From positions 64,830,152-64,894,151 of the forward strand of contig NC_083597.1 of the NCBI RefSeq assembly GCF_020882245.1: a DNA stretch of 64,000 nt, in the 5' to 3' direction. A program made the translations under genes and the position numbers. The notes below the pieces were generated by a model. The model saw nothing but the letters and a program-made list of their open reading frames with translations. It was not told where the DNA came from and made no database searches. Shown here one piece after another: positions 41,101 to 56,100 of this stretch (within the stretch, counting starts at the first letter, position 1; the number at the start of each line of letters is the position of its first letter). The stretch is from Rhopalosiphum padi. Lineage: Eukaryota > Arthropoda > Insecta > Hemiptera > Aphididae.

Positions 41101-41900
41101 TTTAGATTCTAAGCGTAGCAATCATCAGTTTTGTGGACAGTAAAATATGGGGTGGTTTTTGGTAGTGAATTTTGATCTAGTTGGTATTTTAGTGAGTCAA
41201 AAATAAAAAATTCCTAGTACTTTTTTTTATTATCGAAAAAAATAAGTTAAAATGAGAATTATTTGGTTTTGTTTTTTTAGTTTAACTGACTTTACGTATA
41301 AACGAATATTAAGTAACCGAATGTACTTGAAATTTTCACCAAATGTTTTATGTTTATATTATTTTTTTATATTCACGATAAAATGTTCAAAATATTTCGA
41401 CTATTATTGTTATTTAGACATGAGAAATTATCAATTTTTAAAATTTTTCTTTTTAGAAATGTTGATAAGGTTAGGTTAGGTTGCTGGGTCCCATGAGAGA
41501 TCCCACAAATTTATGTTTTATACTATGAACCTAATTTAACTTATTTTTACTCTTTTCTGGTATTTATAAAAATATGTTAATAAATTCTGAGTTAACTAGT
41601 CGATTAGTGTATATTATATGATATTATAAATATACATAAATATACATTATTATAATAATTAAATAAATAAATGCAATATTCCATAATACTATCACAAGTA
41701 AAATAAATTACTTTAATAATTATATCATAAAATAAGTATACACATACTATATAGTATATACCTACTATACTTAGTGATATAGACTCCGCTTAGAATCGTT
41801 TTTCGTTTACAATGAATAATGATATATCGTTGAATTTCAAATTTAATAAATATAATAGTGACCCATAAATCATAATGTACTTATTAAAGCAAAACCGTAT
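41101..41900 (-). repeat. Reverse-orientation copy of interspersed repeat family R1
   Basis: The reverse complement carries the R1 block 'aacgattctaagcggag' plus 'tctatatcacta' (41754-41800). It also carries the internal segment around 'ttatactatgaacct' and 'ttactctttt' (about 41.52-41.56 kb), which matches the copy at 55.9-56.0 kb. It is shorter inside than the other two long copies. Confidence 0.65.
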
Positions 41901-44188
41901 CATAATAAAACGGTATAATATTATAAATGTATTTATGTTAAAAATATAAAAATATAATATACATATACCTGTACTATGTGTATGTTATTAAATATGGAAA
42001 TAAAATAATTATTGATAGTTATTTAATTTCAATATTTGGTTTGATGCATTCATATTATTTGAATATAAAATTTAAAAAAATGTGTACAGTAATAAACTAA
42101 TAGTCTTTGTTATAATATGACGTCATAATCATTGTACTTGCTGTTTCAAATTACGATAAATTACATGCATAATTATCCACTAAAGAAATGATAGGACTCA
42201 GTCTTTGGCCATAGATTTTTTAATCCTCATACTCAGTTGCACTTGATTGTTAAACTATAATTTATATTATAATATAATAATTGTTTCAAATAACTTGTTG
42301 TTAATTATTATGTTTACCAAGTATTTATTTATCATTTACAATTTTGTTACAATAGTCCGTTAAATAAGTAAATAATAAATTAATCTAAATGATTTATTAT
42401 GTTTAATATTTTATCTTATATTTTAAGTTATTTAAACAAATAATATTTTATTATAGGCTCATGAATTTGTGATAATATCCAACATAATATAACGTGGGCA
42501 AATTATTATTGTTTTAAATTAAATATTACAATGTAATACATTTCTATAGGTACATCATTATTAAACTTATAGCACAATAAGAAAAATTAATTGATTTATA
42601 TAAAGCATTATAAACAGTTAAAAAATAACTAAATTAAATGATTATATAATGATTAGATATATATTGAAAACCAGGAAAACATTAATTTCTATAAATGATT
42701 GATAAATTAATAATTATTTAACGAGTATATAAATTAATTCAGGAAAATATTACACAGATGCTTGAAGTACTTATTATTCGTTATTATTTAATGAATGTAT
42801 ATATTAAAGACTACATTTACAAAATAATTAAATAAAGCTTCGAAGTTAGCGATTTTTTAAATATACTGATATCAGCTAAAAATTCACTTTGATATTATAT
42901 TAATAATATTAATAAAAATAGTTTTCATAACTAACTTTAATTTTATTTTGATGTACGAAATATTTAAATTAAGTTATTTTAAAAGATATACATGCGTAAA
43001 TAACAGAAAACAGCTTTAATAATATAGTTTTTTTAAAAGTTATTTAAAAGAACTGCCTATTTTTATTAAATATTTTATGACATATTTTGAATAAATTAGT
43101 TGCTAGAATACTCCTATTGTCGTAAAGTTTATATATCACTATATTAAATTAAATTATATAATGTTTAAAATATTTTATTTAATAAATACAATATTCAGAT
43201 CAAAGGATTAAAACTAATTAAATTACTTTATGATTACGATGTATCTTAAATATTTAATAAAATTGTTTTTTTAAAGTTTTAAGTTTATCAAAAAATAAAA
43301 ATGTGAATGTATCATGAACTCAAGTACAATAGCTACCTTATTATGCTGTGTATTTGATGACTATAAACTCACAATTAATGTATTATTTTATCTTGAATCT
43401 TGATACGTATGCGTGTATAAGAATCAAGTATCTATGTGTCTTTGTCAATTTAGTATTTACAAGATACGTGTGAAGTGTTTTAGAAGGACATTAGCAAATT
43501 ATCAAGGTTTTACACCGGAATAGCCGAATAGTTTATACCTACAGTTATATTGGTTTGTTGCATTTTCGTTTTTTATAGTTATTTAAATTATTTAAAATTT
43601 TTAAAAATTATATTAGGTTTAAAATTGTACTTAAGTACAATATAATTGAACACTTGTATAGTTGTATCTACAGATAACCAATTAAACCTTTAACTCGTAC
43701 ATAACCTTAAAAGCGTTAGTAAATGGTTGACAACAATCATAACCGGAATCAACCACTTTAAATTTTAATACTAACTCCAGTTGTATAAATTATTATTAGC
43801 CTTGTTAGATTTGTCAACAAGACTATACTATGTTATTTATATTATATTTTTTTCATAAATATTATTATTTATACTAGAGACAATATCAAGGCTTAAGAAA
43901 GATAACCTAACCGAGAAACAAGAATACAAAGTATTTTATTGATAGGTACGTCAAAGTTAAAACTTAGGATCATCTGAGATATATCAACACAAATAAATAT
44001 ATCTAAGTAATAATATTATACACGTATTACATACTTTGATATACCTACCGCTATATATACTATAGATTAAGCTAGAATTCTTCTAAATTAAGATTAACAC
44101 AAAAAAAAATAAAATAAAAATATATTTGTTAAAGACTAGAACGTAATCATAAATATTATCATGAAAAGATATTCGTAGTAAAAATAAT
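41901..44188. other. Intergenic DNA, no gene seen
   Basis: Plain AT-rich sequence between the R1 copy and the 3' end of the transporter gene. No exon, RNA gene or clear transposon end was recognised. Confidence 0.45.
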
Positions 44189-47100
44189 TTAGTTTAATGG
44201 TAACTGGATAATGTTGGTTGGGAGGTATGTGTCGTTAACATAACAGTGATCCATTATCCTATCATTCTCGCAAGAATCCGCAGTAAAAGTTAAAATCTCG
44301 TACACGACTAATGATATACCAGATGCAGCTACTATTGTGCCGAACAGTGCCAAACAATATGCAGGAATCTAAAGTAAAAAAAAATATTAAATACATTATA
44401 CTATTCAATTTGGTTATGAAAAACAATAATCAACATTTATATTATATTTTAAATATAATAGCAGACTACTAAAAATAATTATTAGAACATTTTGGACTTT
44501 TTAAATAGACCTTAGATTTTTTATTGATGTTCAAGTACCTTAAACTTAAAATAATATTACGACTACTTTGAAATATTTATGTTTAATTATAATATTGTAT
44601 AAATTAGATATCACAAATCAAATATCTTTTTTCAAATATCTGAATTTAAAATATATACTCCCAATATAAATTTTATATTTATTAATTAATAATATATCTA
44701 TAAAAGTTTTAACTCAAACAAAGTATAAAAAAACTTAAATAAATTAAACATTCAACATTTATAATAACATGTTGTCTTTTGTATATTTATATATCTACAA
44801 TACTTTGATTTTCTTTAAAATGTTAAATCATAAAGAATTTTTGTTTAATATGTGATTCCAAATCTAATAATTTACATCCTTGCTAATATTATAATATTAT
44901 AAATAGGATATTACCTTTTCTTTCCATGAGTCATTGGATATTTTAATATAAATAGCTGCTGGTAAAACAAATGCCAATGGAATTGCAGCCACAACTCCCT
45001 AATAATAGATAATGATATATATTATTTATAATGTTATAAATGTTATAATTATTATATAAATATATTATGAAAATATTTTTTTTAAATTTAAAAAAATTCC
45101 ATCCCAAAGAAGTATGAATAAATTTATATTTTTGTAACTTTGAAGCTGTCTGTTTTAATCACAATTACAGAAATCGCTAAAAAGCAAACAATTTTTTTAG
45201 TAAAAATATAATACAAAGTGGACAGTGATGTACATGATTGCAAATTATTATTCATCATGTTTCTATATAAAATTTGTATAACAATTTCAAAACCTAAAAT
45301 CTGTATAAAAAATATATTAAGTATAAGATAAAACTTTCTGTACTGAGCTTATATAAGACTCACTTTGGGACCGGCACAAAGTGACTAGTGAGTCTTATAA
45401 CCGAATGAATCTTAAAGGCAGTGGTGAAAAAAATTGAATTACATATTTATGAATTTTATTTTACTATATATTTTGCTTTAATTTTAATTTACTTTAATAT
45501 ATAGGTATAATATTACATATTACATATCTATTATTGAAAAAATTTAAAAATTCTGATAAAAAAATTAAAATTATAATACATATTATAAAAATTATTACAT
45601 ATTAATAAAAAATTATAAAAGATGTATGATGTATTTATTATTTATGAAAAAATTTTATAATTTTGGTTTGTTTTGAGTATTAATATTTTGAAAATATATT
45701 TCTCGTACTCATATTACAATAACGATAATTGCAAAAAAATGTGAAATTCGATAAAATTTGTTGTAATACACACATTAAAAAGCATGAATTGAAACCAGAA
45801 ATAACCTAAAAATATGTAATTTTTAAAAACCAATTTATTTCTAAATTTTAACCAAAAATGTTTATTTTTTACGAAATTTGAGTCTTATAACCGAATTTTT
45901 TATAATGTATTTGGATACGTCCGGATCGTTCCAGACGATGTTGAATCTAATAAGCGTCTGAACCTAATATCCGTGAGTCTTATAAACGGCGTGCCCTGTA
46001 TATATTGATATTAGTGAGGAGGTGTGGGGGCAAAGCTTATTTTGCAAAGAAAGATTTAAGCCCTCCCTAAAATTCAATCAAATCTTCGCCTATGATATGT
46101 AAACATTTTTGATATGAAGTATTGTTTCTTTAAAAAGTCTAGGCTTTTGCAGACAATCATTTATATAATATTGTTAAATAAAATTGCATTATAAACATGT
46201 AAATTAATTAAACTGTTATTATTATAAATACACATACAATTTTATAAATTATTGTATTTTAAATTTAATGAAATAATATGTAGGTAGATAGGTAGTATTA
46301 GATACTAAATTTCAAGATGCAAAGAGAGTGAAGCCCTAAATGGTGGTTGGCGTGATTCAACGAGGGTGACAGGATCTTAATCATCCAGGAGTTTGGTGTG
46401 CAAAACGAGCGGGGGAGGGGGGTAGAACTTACGAGTTTTTCATAAAATAATCACATTTCATGAAATTTTCTCAGTAACTTAAGAGTTACGATAAAAAGTA
46501 CATAATACTTACGTTTATTTCTAAGGCTATTCCAAGACATTTAGTGGATATGGAAACAAAGTAAGTTGCCACAAGAATAGAAATCGTAATTATAGCATGT
46601 CTTTTTTTCGACATTGGAATGGGATCGGTGCCACCCCTAAGCGTTTGATCGACAACAGCCTTAGTGACCATACATTCCAACGGGAATGTGAGTAGCGTTA
46701 TTAATGAAAACAACAACCTTGATATGTTGATTAAATCATCGTTCCAACAATAGTTTTCCAACAAATCACCTATAAGTTTAACATCGTAGATACAACATAT
46801 ATTTATGCAGCGTTATCCATTTTTGAAAAGAAAACCAACGTACCTTGAGTGAGATCACCAAATGTAGCATATCCAACTAGTCCAAATGCAACCATAAGCA
46901 AGAACGATATTGAGACAGCGACATGTGTAACACAGTTCCAAATAGTTTGACTTGCTCCTTCGATGGAGTCGTACAATAAAAACACGTTGTGGTGGCACAT
47001 AAAACCTAAATAATAAAAGAAAAAACCATAATTATACGAGTTAGATTAGTGTTTAGTGGTATACACTAATCGCACTGTATAAGTGCTATTCCTTTCAAAG

Positions 47101-50100
47101 GTAACACGAAATATTTTAGTCCAGTGACCTCAAATTGATATGGAGAAGATAGGGAAAACCTAAATATACATTTTTTGATGATTTTCAAATTTTTATATCT
47201 TTTAGTGTACGCGTGCACAATACAACTTTCATTTTTTTAAATAGCAACAGATGTTAACCCGAATTGTTTTAAATTATTTTTACCTCTTAACCATGGCTCT
47301 AAAACCAAAATTGACTGAATGACAACGAGAAAATCATTTTTCAAAATTTTTCGATTTCACAAAATTGAAAAAAATTAAAACTGGTATTCAAAATTGAAAT
47401 CAAAATCAAACAAAAATTAAAAACGGTATTCAAAATCAAAATCGAAAAAATAAAAAACCGGTAACCAATATTGAAATCAAAATCGAAATTTTTTTTTCGG
47501 TTTCAAGCCCTGAAAAAATGTTTTAATTTAAATATTGAATTTTTTAACGATTATCTTATAATTTAACAAATTTCCATGTAATTCCGCGTAATTTAAATAT
47601 AACATTTTAAATACTTGTGTAGAAATTCAAAAAGAACATATTTTAGCAGCTACTCAAATGGAAGCAATGCGTCGTCTACAGTTGTGCAGAGAGAATGACG
47701 GATTAAATTTTGAACCATTTGTAAGATAGGTATTGGCATATTAATTAATTTTTATTTTTAAATAATAGAAATTAAAAATGTTGTATCAAATCGTTTACAC
47801 GCTATTCTTAGTACATAAAACAAAATTTGAGATAAGCGTATACTTCAAATAAAATAAAAAAATAATTTATTCAATGTCTAAAAATATATTAGAAGTGAAA
47901 AAAAATATGCAGAATCGCACAAAAATTTGTAAAAATCATAGGATAATCGGCGAAAAATTCAATGATTTAAATTAAAACATCTACTCGTTGTCATTCAGTC
48001 ATTTTTAGTTTTAAAGCCATGGTTAAAAGGTAAAAATGACTTAAAAAAATTTGGACGATCCGAATTTTGTATTGAAAACATCTGTTGCTATTTAAAAAAA
48101 TGCAAGTTGTATTGTGTATCAGTGTATGCGTACATTGGAAGATATAAAAATTTTGAAAATCATCAAAAAATGTGTAATTAGGTGTTCCCTATCTTCTCCC
48201 AGAAATCCCATATCAATCTAAGGTCACTGGACTGAAATATTTCGTGTTACATTTTAAAGGAAACACGCTGTATATAGTCATACATATGTAGGTAATTAAT
48301 GACGGCATTTATACATGTGCAAAATACTACTGCGGTAAAAGAAATTTCTAATTAATTTTTTTTATAAAATATTGTGTCAGAGTATTTAATTATAAAATAA
48401 AGGATTACATAAAATATAACAACAAGTTTTTTTAAATTTAATTTTAACATTTAATAATATATTTTGTATGAGTGATTAATTTTGTTATTTATTCTGAACT
48501 ATTTTTTTTATTTGCTATCATCTATATGGAATGAAATTGGTTATACATATATTTAAGTTTATACGTGCCATATTATGCATATCGATCAATCATATAATAT
48601 TAGATAGTTTTAATATCTAAATACACTCATTATATTTTGCGTAATGTACATTGTCATAATAGAATTGATACGAATATTTCTGGGATATAAAATTCCGTTT
48701 TCCTTTATACTATGAATATGTATTGTTTTAAAAATATTTTGTCCGATAATGTCATAAAAGTCAATATTTACAATAATAAATATACTATATAGATAAGAGC
48801 AAATATTACCGAATGACATTATTCCAATAGCTTGAATCGCACCAGGCCGAACAAAATCCCATGTGCTAATGTTACCGACATTGGTTACTGTAGACCTATT
48901 GAAATTAAAAAAGTGGGACAGGGGAATTTTTTTGAAATTTAATAATCATGTACAGGTGTTAGGTAAGAGTACATACTGATATATAATTTAGTGTGACGGC
49001 TTACATAACTTCGTGTAGAGATTCGTATCTGATGACTATAGTCACAAAGATAACTAAAACCATGATGAACGACACAATAGATGCTTTTGCCAGTCTTGCA
49101 ACATTTCTTAGCATACACAAAGGGGCCGTGATAAAAATTGTAGCCATTGCTATGACGAAATACCGTTGGGCAAATATAGAGTCATGTGGCAACGAAAACA
49201 GCCGAATCAAGACCTTTGTTGCAGTGTCCCCGACGATTATGTTATAGCTTATCATCGCTGTAAAAAGATACATTTGAATACAATTTTAATCGTAGGTACT
49301 AAGTACAGGCTTAACAGACTCAACGTATGATTTAACTATATATATTGTTATATATAACATTATAGCTACTGATATACATAGAATATGATAGTTAATCTTA
49401 TATTTTTTTAATTCGTAATAAAAAATTTAATACATTTATATATTATATTACATAATCCTAATGTCAATACGTAGATACTTATTGCAAATAAATATTTTAT
49501 TAAAATTACATATTACATCACAATGTAAATTACTTACTATAATTAGTAATTAGTAATTACCTATATGTATTTTGTATTGTTATAACTCATAATATAATAT
49601 GTGATGAAATATATACACGATATATGGAGTTAAATTAAAAATAATTTGGTTTGTAATAAACTTAAAAATAATAATGTGAATGTGCAGAGGGTATATTTAA
49701 ACTTTTGGTATTAAATAGTATTATAATATTATATACCTACATGAATTCCAAGAAAATATTAATTTTATTTATGTATAATTTTGAGTGGATATGTATGAAA
49801 TTAATATTAATTAGTAAGTATACCAGGCTACACATCTAAATATTTATTAATTTATAGTTGTTTAATATTTAATTAGTAATGATTAAATTGTTAATAATTA
49901 TTATTAAAACTTTAAATTATTTTAGTTAAATAAATAAAATAAATATAATTTTATTTAGCTACAATCGACTTTTCACATTAGCAAAACTTAGTATAAGGCT
50001 ATATTAAAGAGGTATCTTTACTACTATATCTATATAAGTACATATCTTTAAAATATTGTTATGAACTAAGTATAAGGAACAACTAATATAAATACTTTAG

Positions 50101-53100
50101 TCTATAATTAAGACTAGTATTACACTAAGTACTATACTAGAACAGATATTGATTAAATTAGTTTAATTGGCCTTCCTACTCCCACAACAAGCTTGTTTAC
50201 AGCAATATTAATTTATAATGTGTAATGTAAAGTATAACTATTGACGTTTTCAATGTGAATTTGAAATAATTCAACGAAGTTAAATCTAATGGCACCGAAC
50301 TTTATGCTGGCGTGTAGCAAGGAAATGTGGCAATATTGCAATAATAATATTATAATATTATAATAGTTTTAAAAAGTCTTTTTATATTTTACTAATAAAA
50401 TTACTAAATTATAACCACAAACGTATTAGACTTGATAACTTTTGTTCAATTTTTTTAAAAGGTTAATGTGTTTTTTTGCGTAAAATAATTTTATAACATT
50501 TGTACAAACATTAAGTCACAATACTCATACACACTTTTAGAATCATTCAAATACGATATTTACACAGGTTTAATCAAAGTTGTTAAACATTGACAGATCT
50601 AAGCAATACAATGAAATAATATTATGGGTCTTATATTATTTATTGGCTATTATATTATACTATTTTTTATTCGAACAACGTTGACGCCTGGTGGCTAATA
50701 TCCAAATATTCAAGCCTAATATATATTAAGGACTATAGGTATATATACGTATATACGAGTATATAAATACATATTATATATATGGACAAAAAAATAAACT
50801 AATAATTTATTAAGTTTAAATGATCCTAAATTTTTAAAATGTTGGTTTTATATTATTCACTATTACATATTATGTATAATATTATTTAGTTATATTTTAT
50901 CATTATAAGTAAAAAAAAGAGTTATTGTCATAAAAATTAAATAAAAACATAGGTTAAAATTAAAAGGAAATACATAAATATACTTATTCATATATATATT
51001 ATACATAAAAAAAAATAGAACTATGAAAAAAAATTTTATTTTTTTCAAAAATATAGTATAATAATAACATCGGGTATTAAAACAAAATATAAAATAACGT
51101 GTGTGTGAGGTACTATGAAAGATAGCGCATATGAGTACACGACGTTGGACGTAGTATGATGAGTGATGCCGTCATGGTAGTGTAAATTAAAAAAAAAAAA
51201 ACAGGAAGTTGCTCCGCTGTATAGACGTATGGTACACATAAGTTTCGAGTGTACTTTGTTATTGAGTAGATCACAATAATGGATGTGTTAAATTTAAATT
51301 AAATTATAAATCATTGCATATTATCAAAAACGATTCTGAGCGGAAACAGTTTGTCAGACTTCACTTCTAATGATATTTTATAATTTATGCTTATCACTAT
51401 AACTCACTATTGGGGTAGATTATATTCTAATGTAAAATTAATAAGTATGTAGTATATATGAATATATATATGAATGTCCCCAGTGCATTCATTTTTTACC
51501 ATAATAATCACATATGGTTTGACAGGAAAATCGGATAAAGCTATAATCAAACTTTTTAATTTTATTGTATACACTATACACGTAAATCAAAAAATATTTT
51601 GTATGTGTTAGCAATTTTTTTGAAGGTTAACGATAAAATAAAAGTGTTTAAGTTTTGCATAATGTCGGTGATAAATGAAAACACGTTGTGGACCTGCAAA
51701 TGTATATTATTTACGTAGATCCTATGAGTATTAATACGGTTATTATTAACATATTTCGAGTGCATTAACGAATTAATCTATAGTCAATAGTCATTAGTCA
51801 TTACTCATTATTATTCATAATTCTTATGATATTTAATTTTAAATTGACAATAATATGTAACATGAATTATTACCACCCTAGATGCATTTAAGTTGAATAC
51901 TGCATCATGTGTGAGTATAATGCACTATTATTATTCTAATTTTATAATTACTAAAAAGCTAAAGCTTGATTATTAAGAAAATATAAAATTTAAATATTCA
52001 CAAAATAGTATTCATAACATTGTATGTATATATATATATATATATTATACGATGTAAAATTTTTAATGTATACGTATATAATTTCCAAATTAAAATTATG
52101 TTTTTAAGATAAAGTATGATATTTAATTTGTATATGCATAATTTGTAGTTAAATCATAACAATTAACAATATAAGTTGTTCTACAATCTATATTTTGAGT
52201 TACCTAAATTTTAAAATTATACAATCCTATTTAAGGTTTATTCAGAAATTAGTTATAGTTGTATCATAACGCCAATATTTTAAGCTTGAGTTAAAACTTA
52301 AGAATACTATTTATGTTTAATTTTCTTTTTATTATATGATACTTACCTATAAAAGGATAAATAAATTGTAGAAAGGATAAAACTACGAAACCATATCTGC
52401 CAAAAGCAGATTTCATTAATGATTGATATGAAAAAGAACCACTTATGTGTGCACTCCTCAACATAAGAACTAATGAGTAATCAGTGACAATCGCTACCAA
52501 TGCCAATAATATAACTCCCATTCCGACACCAGCCAAATTAAACGCATATGGTATACCTAAAACAAATTAAATTAAATTATGTATTATGTACAATTATAAA
52601 TTTAAAGTGATTATATTCTTCTTATCGACGGGACACGTGGAGTGATGTATATGTCATATTTTATAACTTATATGAATAAGATATAAGTATAATTATTGAC
52701 TTTGCCAATATTTTTCTAATTTAATCAGTAAGTATGAGTTTTTATGTAACTAAAACTAAGCCCACGCGTGAATCAATCCACTTATGTGTTATAGTGTGTA
52801 ACCACCTCAACTTTAAATTTCAACATAATATATTTATTTGACAACAATTTTAATTATTCGTTTTTATTTTATTAATATAAAATATTGTAGTTACGTATAT
52901 ATAAATTTTTATAGTAAAAATGTATATGTATTTGATGACTATTTTAGAAACAGAATATATTTAAGGTTCTAAATAGGACGAGAAATCGTGGAAGCTATTA
53001 CTTAGCTGTTACTCTGTTTTGGTATGCTTTTTCTGTTAAAATATATACTAAATATAAGTAGTTTAAAAGTTTTTAGTAGAATATTTTTTTGATGATTAGA

Positions 53101-56100
53101 AATGTTTGCATAAGATGTATTTGTCAAAGTACGTAAAAAATTGAATATTTTTTTGGTCATCAAATATTATTTGGTATTTTTAATTGTGTTTTATTATGTA
53201 GTTTATTGATGATTTATAGTGTCTTTCGGTGTAATATAATTTCTAAATATCAAGGAAGTAACATTCTAATACATAGATAATAATGATATAATATTGTCTT
53301 CTATTATACATCATTTATACCATATAGTTAAAAACTTATATTAAAATAACCTAAATGTATTGATTTAATAACTGTGATGCGTGTGAGTGTATATATAACT
53401 CAAACGTGATATAATTTTTAAGAATTCAATTTGTAAATTGTATAAACTTTAACAAATTTTAAAAATTATACGAGTATTTATCTAAGAAAAGATCCAATAA
53501 GTTTTAAAATAAGTAACTACTATACACTAAAATATCAATAGAAAATATAATTAGGTAAAATGACATTTCTAGAATTATATTTGTTGCCAAATTTAAACAA
53601 AATATCATCGTAAAATATATATACGCTTAGTAACTGGTATTTAAAATCTCCTAAACACTATTTCATATATTTTTTACAAGAATAAATTACCAATTTGTGG
53701 TACCTATTATGGACATTCTATTGATTTTACAATAAAGCGTGTCATTTATTTTTTTTAAACATTTTTTGATTTTAGTTAATAAACGGCCTCGTATTATTAA
53801 ACTTAATTTAACCTAATGAAATCATGCCATATTTATCATCATAAATAGTAGATACATATTTAGATGTTATACAAATTTGAACTGATTTATTTTAATATTT
53901 ATAACCATACAAGCGTGATTAATTACGTGTTTGTACGACAATATTGTTTGAATATATCGTATTAAGTAAGGCTTAAGATAGAAATTTAAATCCATAATAG
54001 ATTGTTTTATAATTTTTTGGTTTATTAGAAAAATTGTATTTTTTTAGTTAAGTAATACAAATAGTTGGTAATAAATTATTCTATACATTGAAAATATGAA
54101 AAAATAAAAATAGAAAGTTATATTATAATTTTTCAAAGTATTTTAAAATTATTTATTTTAAAATTTTATTTAATAATATTATTCAATTAGTGAATTCTAT
54201 GATGATATTGAGTTGTTTAAGAACTCGATTTTTATATTTAAATAATTTAACGGAAAACGCAGATTTTGTATGGATTTACAGTGTGTACACAGAAGGTATA
54301 TATTTATATTTTATGATTTATAAATGTAATTTAATTCAATAGAATATTTCAAAGTTTATCGTAAATATATAAAATTAAAAAGTACAAGTGTAATTGTAAT
54401 GTTTTATTACTATATATTATACTTTATTATACTATGTATATGGTTTATAGTATTATTGCTAAAACTAAACTAAATTTTTGAAAATACTTTAATTTTTGTA
54501 TTGTTTTGTTATTTTTGTACCTAATATATAAATATATAATACCTAAATATACTATATAGTAATTAGTAAATACCAATTAGTTGCCCTTACAAAAAAATAC
54601 TTAAATAGAAATATTTGTAATAGATCATGCCTATTTAGTACTAGTTATAAATTAGAAAACTTGTATTTAATTATACAACTTACCAATAACACCACTACCA
54701 ATAATTGAGTTGATGTAATTGAAACTCGCAAACTTTGGACAGTTTTTGAGGTTGTCGCCTCCATCCATCGCCTAATAAAAAATACAATCAAAGGTCGATA
54801 TGTGAAAAATGTATTAATTGAACCCGTCAAAGCAAATTTTTATAAAGATACATATTTTAGATTCATATAGTAATCATCATAATATGTTATCATTGATCAT
54901 ATTATGCTACATACCATGCAATGTTTAAGTCTTAAATAATTGAAAATTATACATTAAACGAATATTTAAATATTTATATGATTTGCTTAATGTACAAGCA
55001 GGCGAGTTAAAATTTACTTTAGCCTTACAACGAATATTGTAGAATGAGTTGTATGACATAAATAATATAATTTCAAATTTATTTTACATGCTTATTTTTT
55101 TTTATAATTATATATTATTAAAGTTGAACAAATTACATGAATGCAAAATATATGCATTAAGAAATAGTTCCCGTAAATAAATTTTCAATGACAACCCAAA
55201 TTGTTGCATCATTTGATTAAAAATAATTGTTTACGTTGTAAACTGTATCTAACTTATAAATAATAATTATAGCCTGTTTTATGTTCCAAAGGTGGGCAAG
55301 TTAACTATTTTTTTAAATTAAAAATAACTAAGCTAAATTAAAGTTAATTTTAAAATATAAATGAATCTAAGTAACTAAATAAAGTTACTTTTTTTCTAAA
55401 ATACTCGTTAATATTTTTATCTTATAGAAAGGGAAATAAAATTACTAATTTTAATAAAGTATAATAATATCCAATATACATTTTACTATTTCTAATAACA
55501 GACCGATGGTTCGGGTAACAATGACAAAATACTGTCGTCACTGTGCCTGCATAATAGTACTTACAATAACAATAACATTCAATTTTAATACTAAAAAATA
55601 ACACAAATCAATTTTTTTTTAAAGGTAAACAAGTGCGTACTGCTCTGTTGTACATTTTATGTCTAGTAGGTCACAAGTATGGGTGTGTTAAATTAAAATT
55701 TAATGATATACCATTATATATAAAAAATGATTCTGAGCCGACTGAGCCGTAACAGTATATATATATCCCCAAATGATATATTTTTTTAATTTAGCTATTA
55801 AAGTAATTTATTTTACTTTTAGTATTAGTAGATTAATATAATTTTATGGAAAATATTGCATTTATTGTATTCTTAAACATCTTAGTATTTAATTATTATA
55901 ATTATATATATATATATCATATTTATTAACGTAAATAACTCAAAATTTAATAACACCTTTCTGTAAAAGAGTAAAATAGGACATAGGTTCATAGTATAAA
56001 TTGATATAATATCTTAAAATAAATCAAAAATGAAATTGTGTATAATAAATTAAATAAATATATACGTAAATGTTTTAAGTTTTAACTTCTCACAAAAACT

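Larger units (their letters stand above)
47080..48271. mobile_element. Long-TIR element, about 1.2 kb, in a transporter intron
   Basis: Arms of roughly 250 bases at 47080-47325 and 48000-48271 are inverted copies. Paired landmarks include 'gtaacacgaaatatttta' with 'gtccagtgacct', 'gagaagataggga', 'tagcaacagatgtt', 'accatggct' and 'tgactgaatgacaacgag'. Both ends abut TA. Between the arms lie a tandem array of about 45-base units, a hAT-like end, and a short open exon-like stretch. It sits between exons 5 and 6 of the transporter gene. Confidence 0.8.

Noticed and set aside
49001..49247. 84-aa plus-strand frame opposite transporter exon 4
   Set aside because: It is the antisense shadow of a conserved SLC38 exon.
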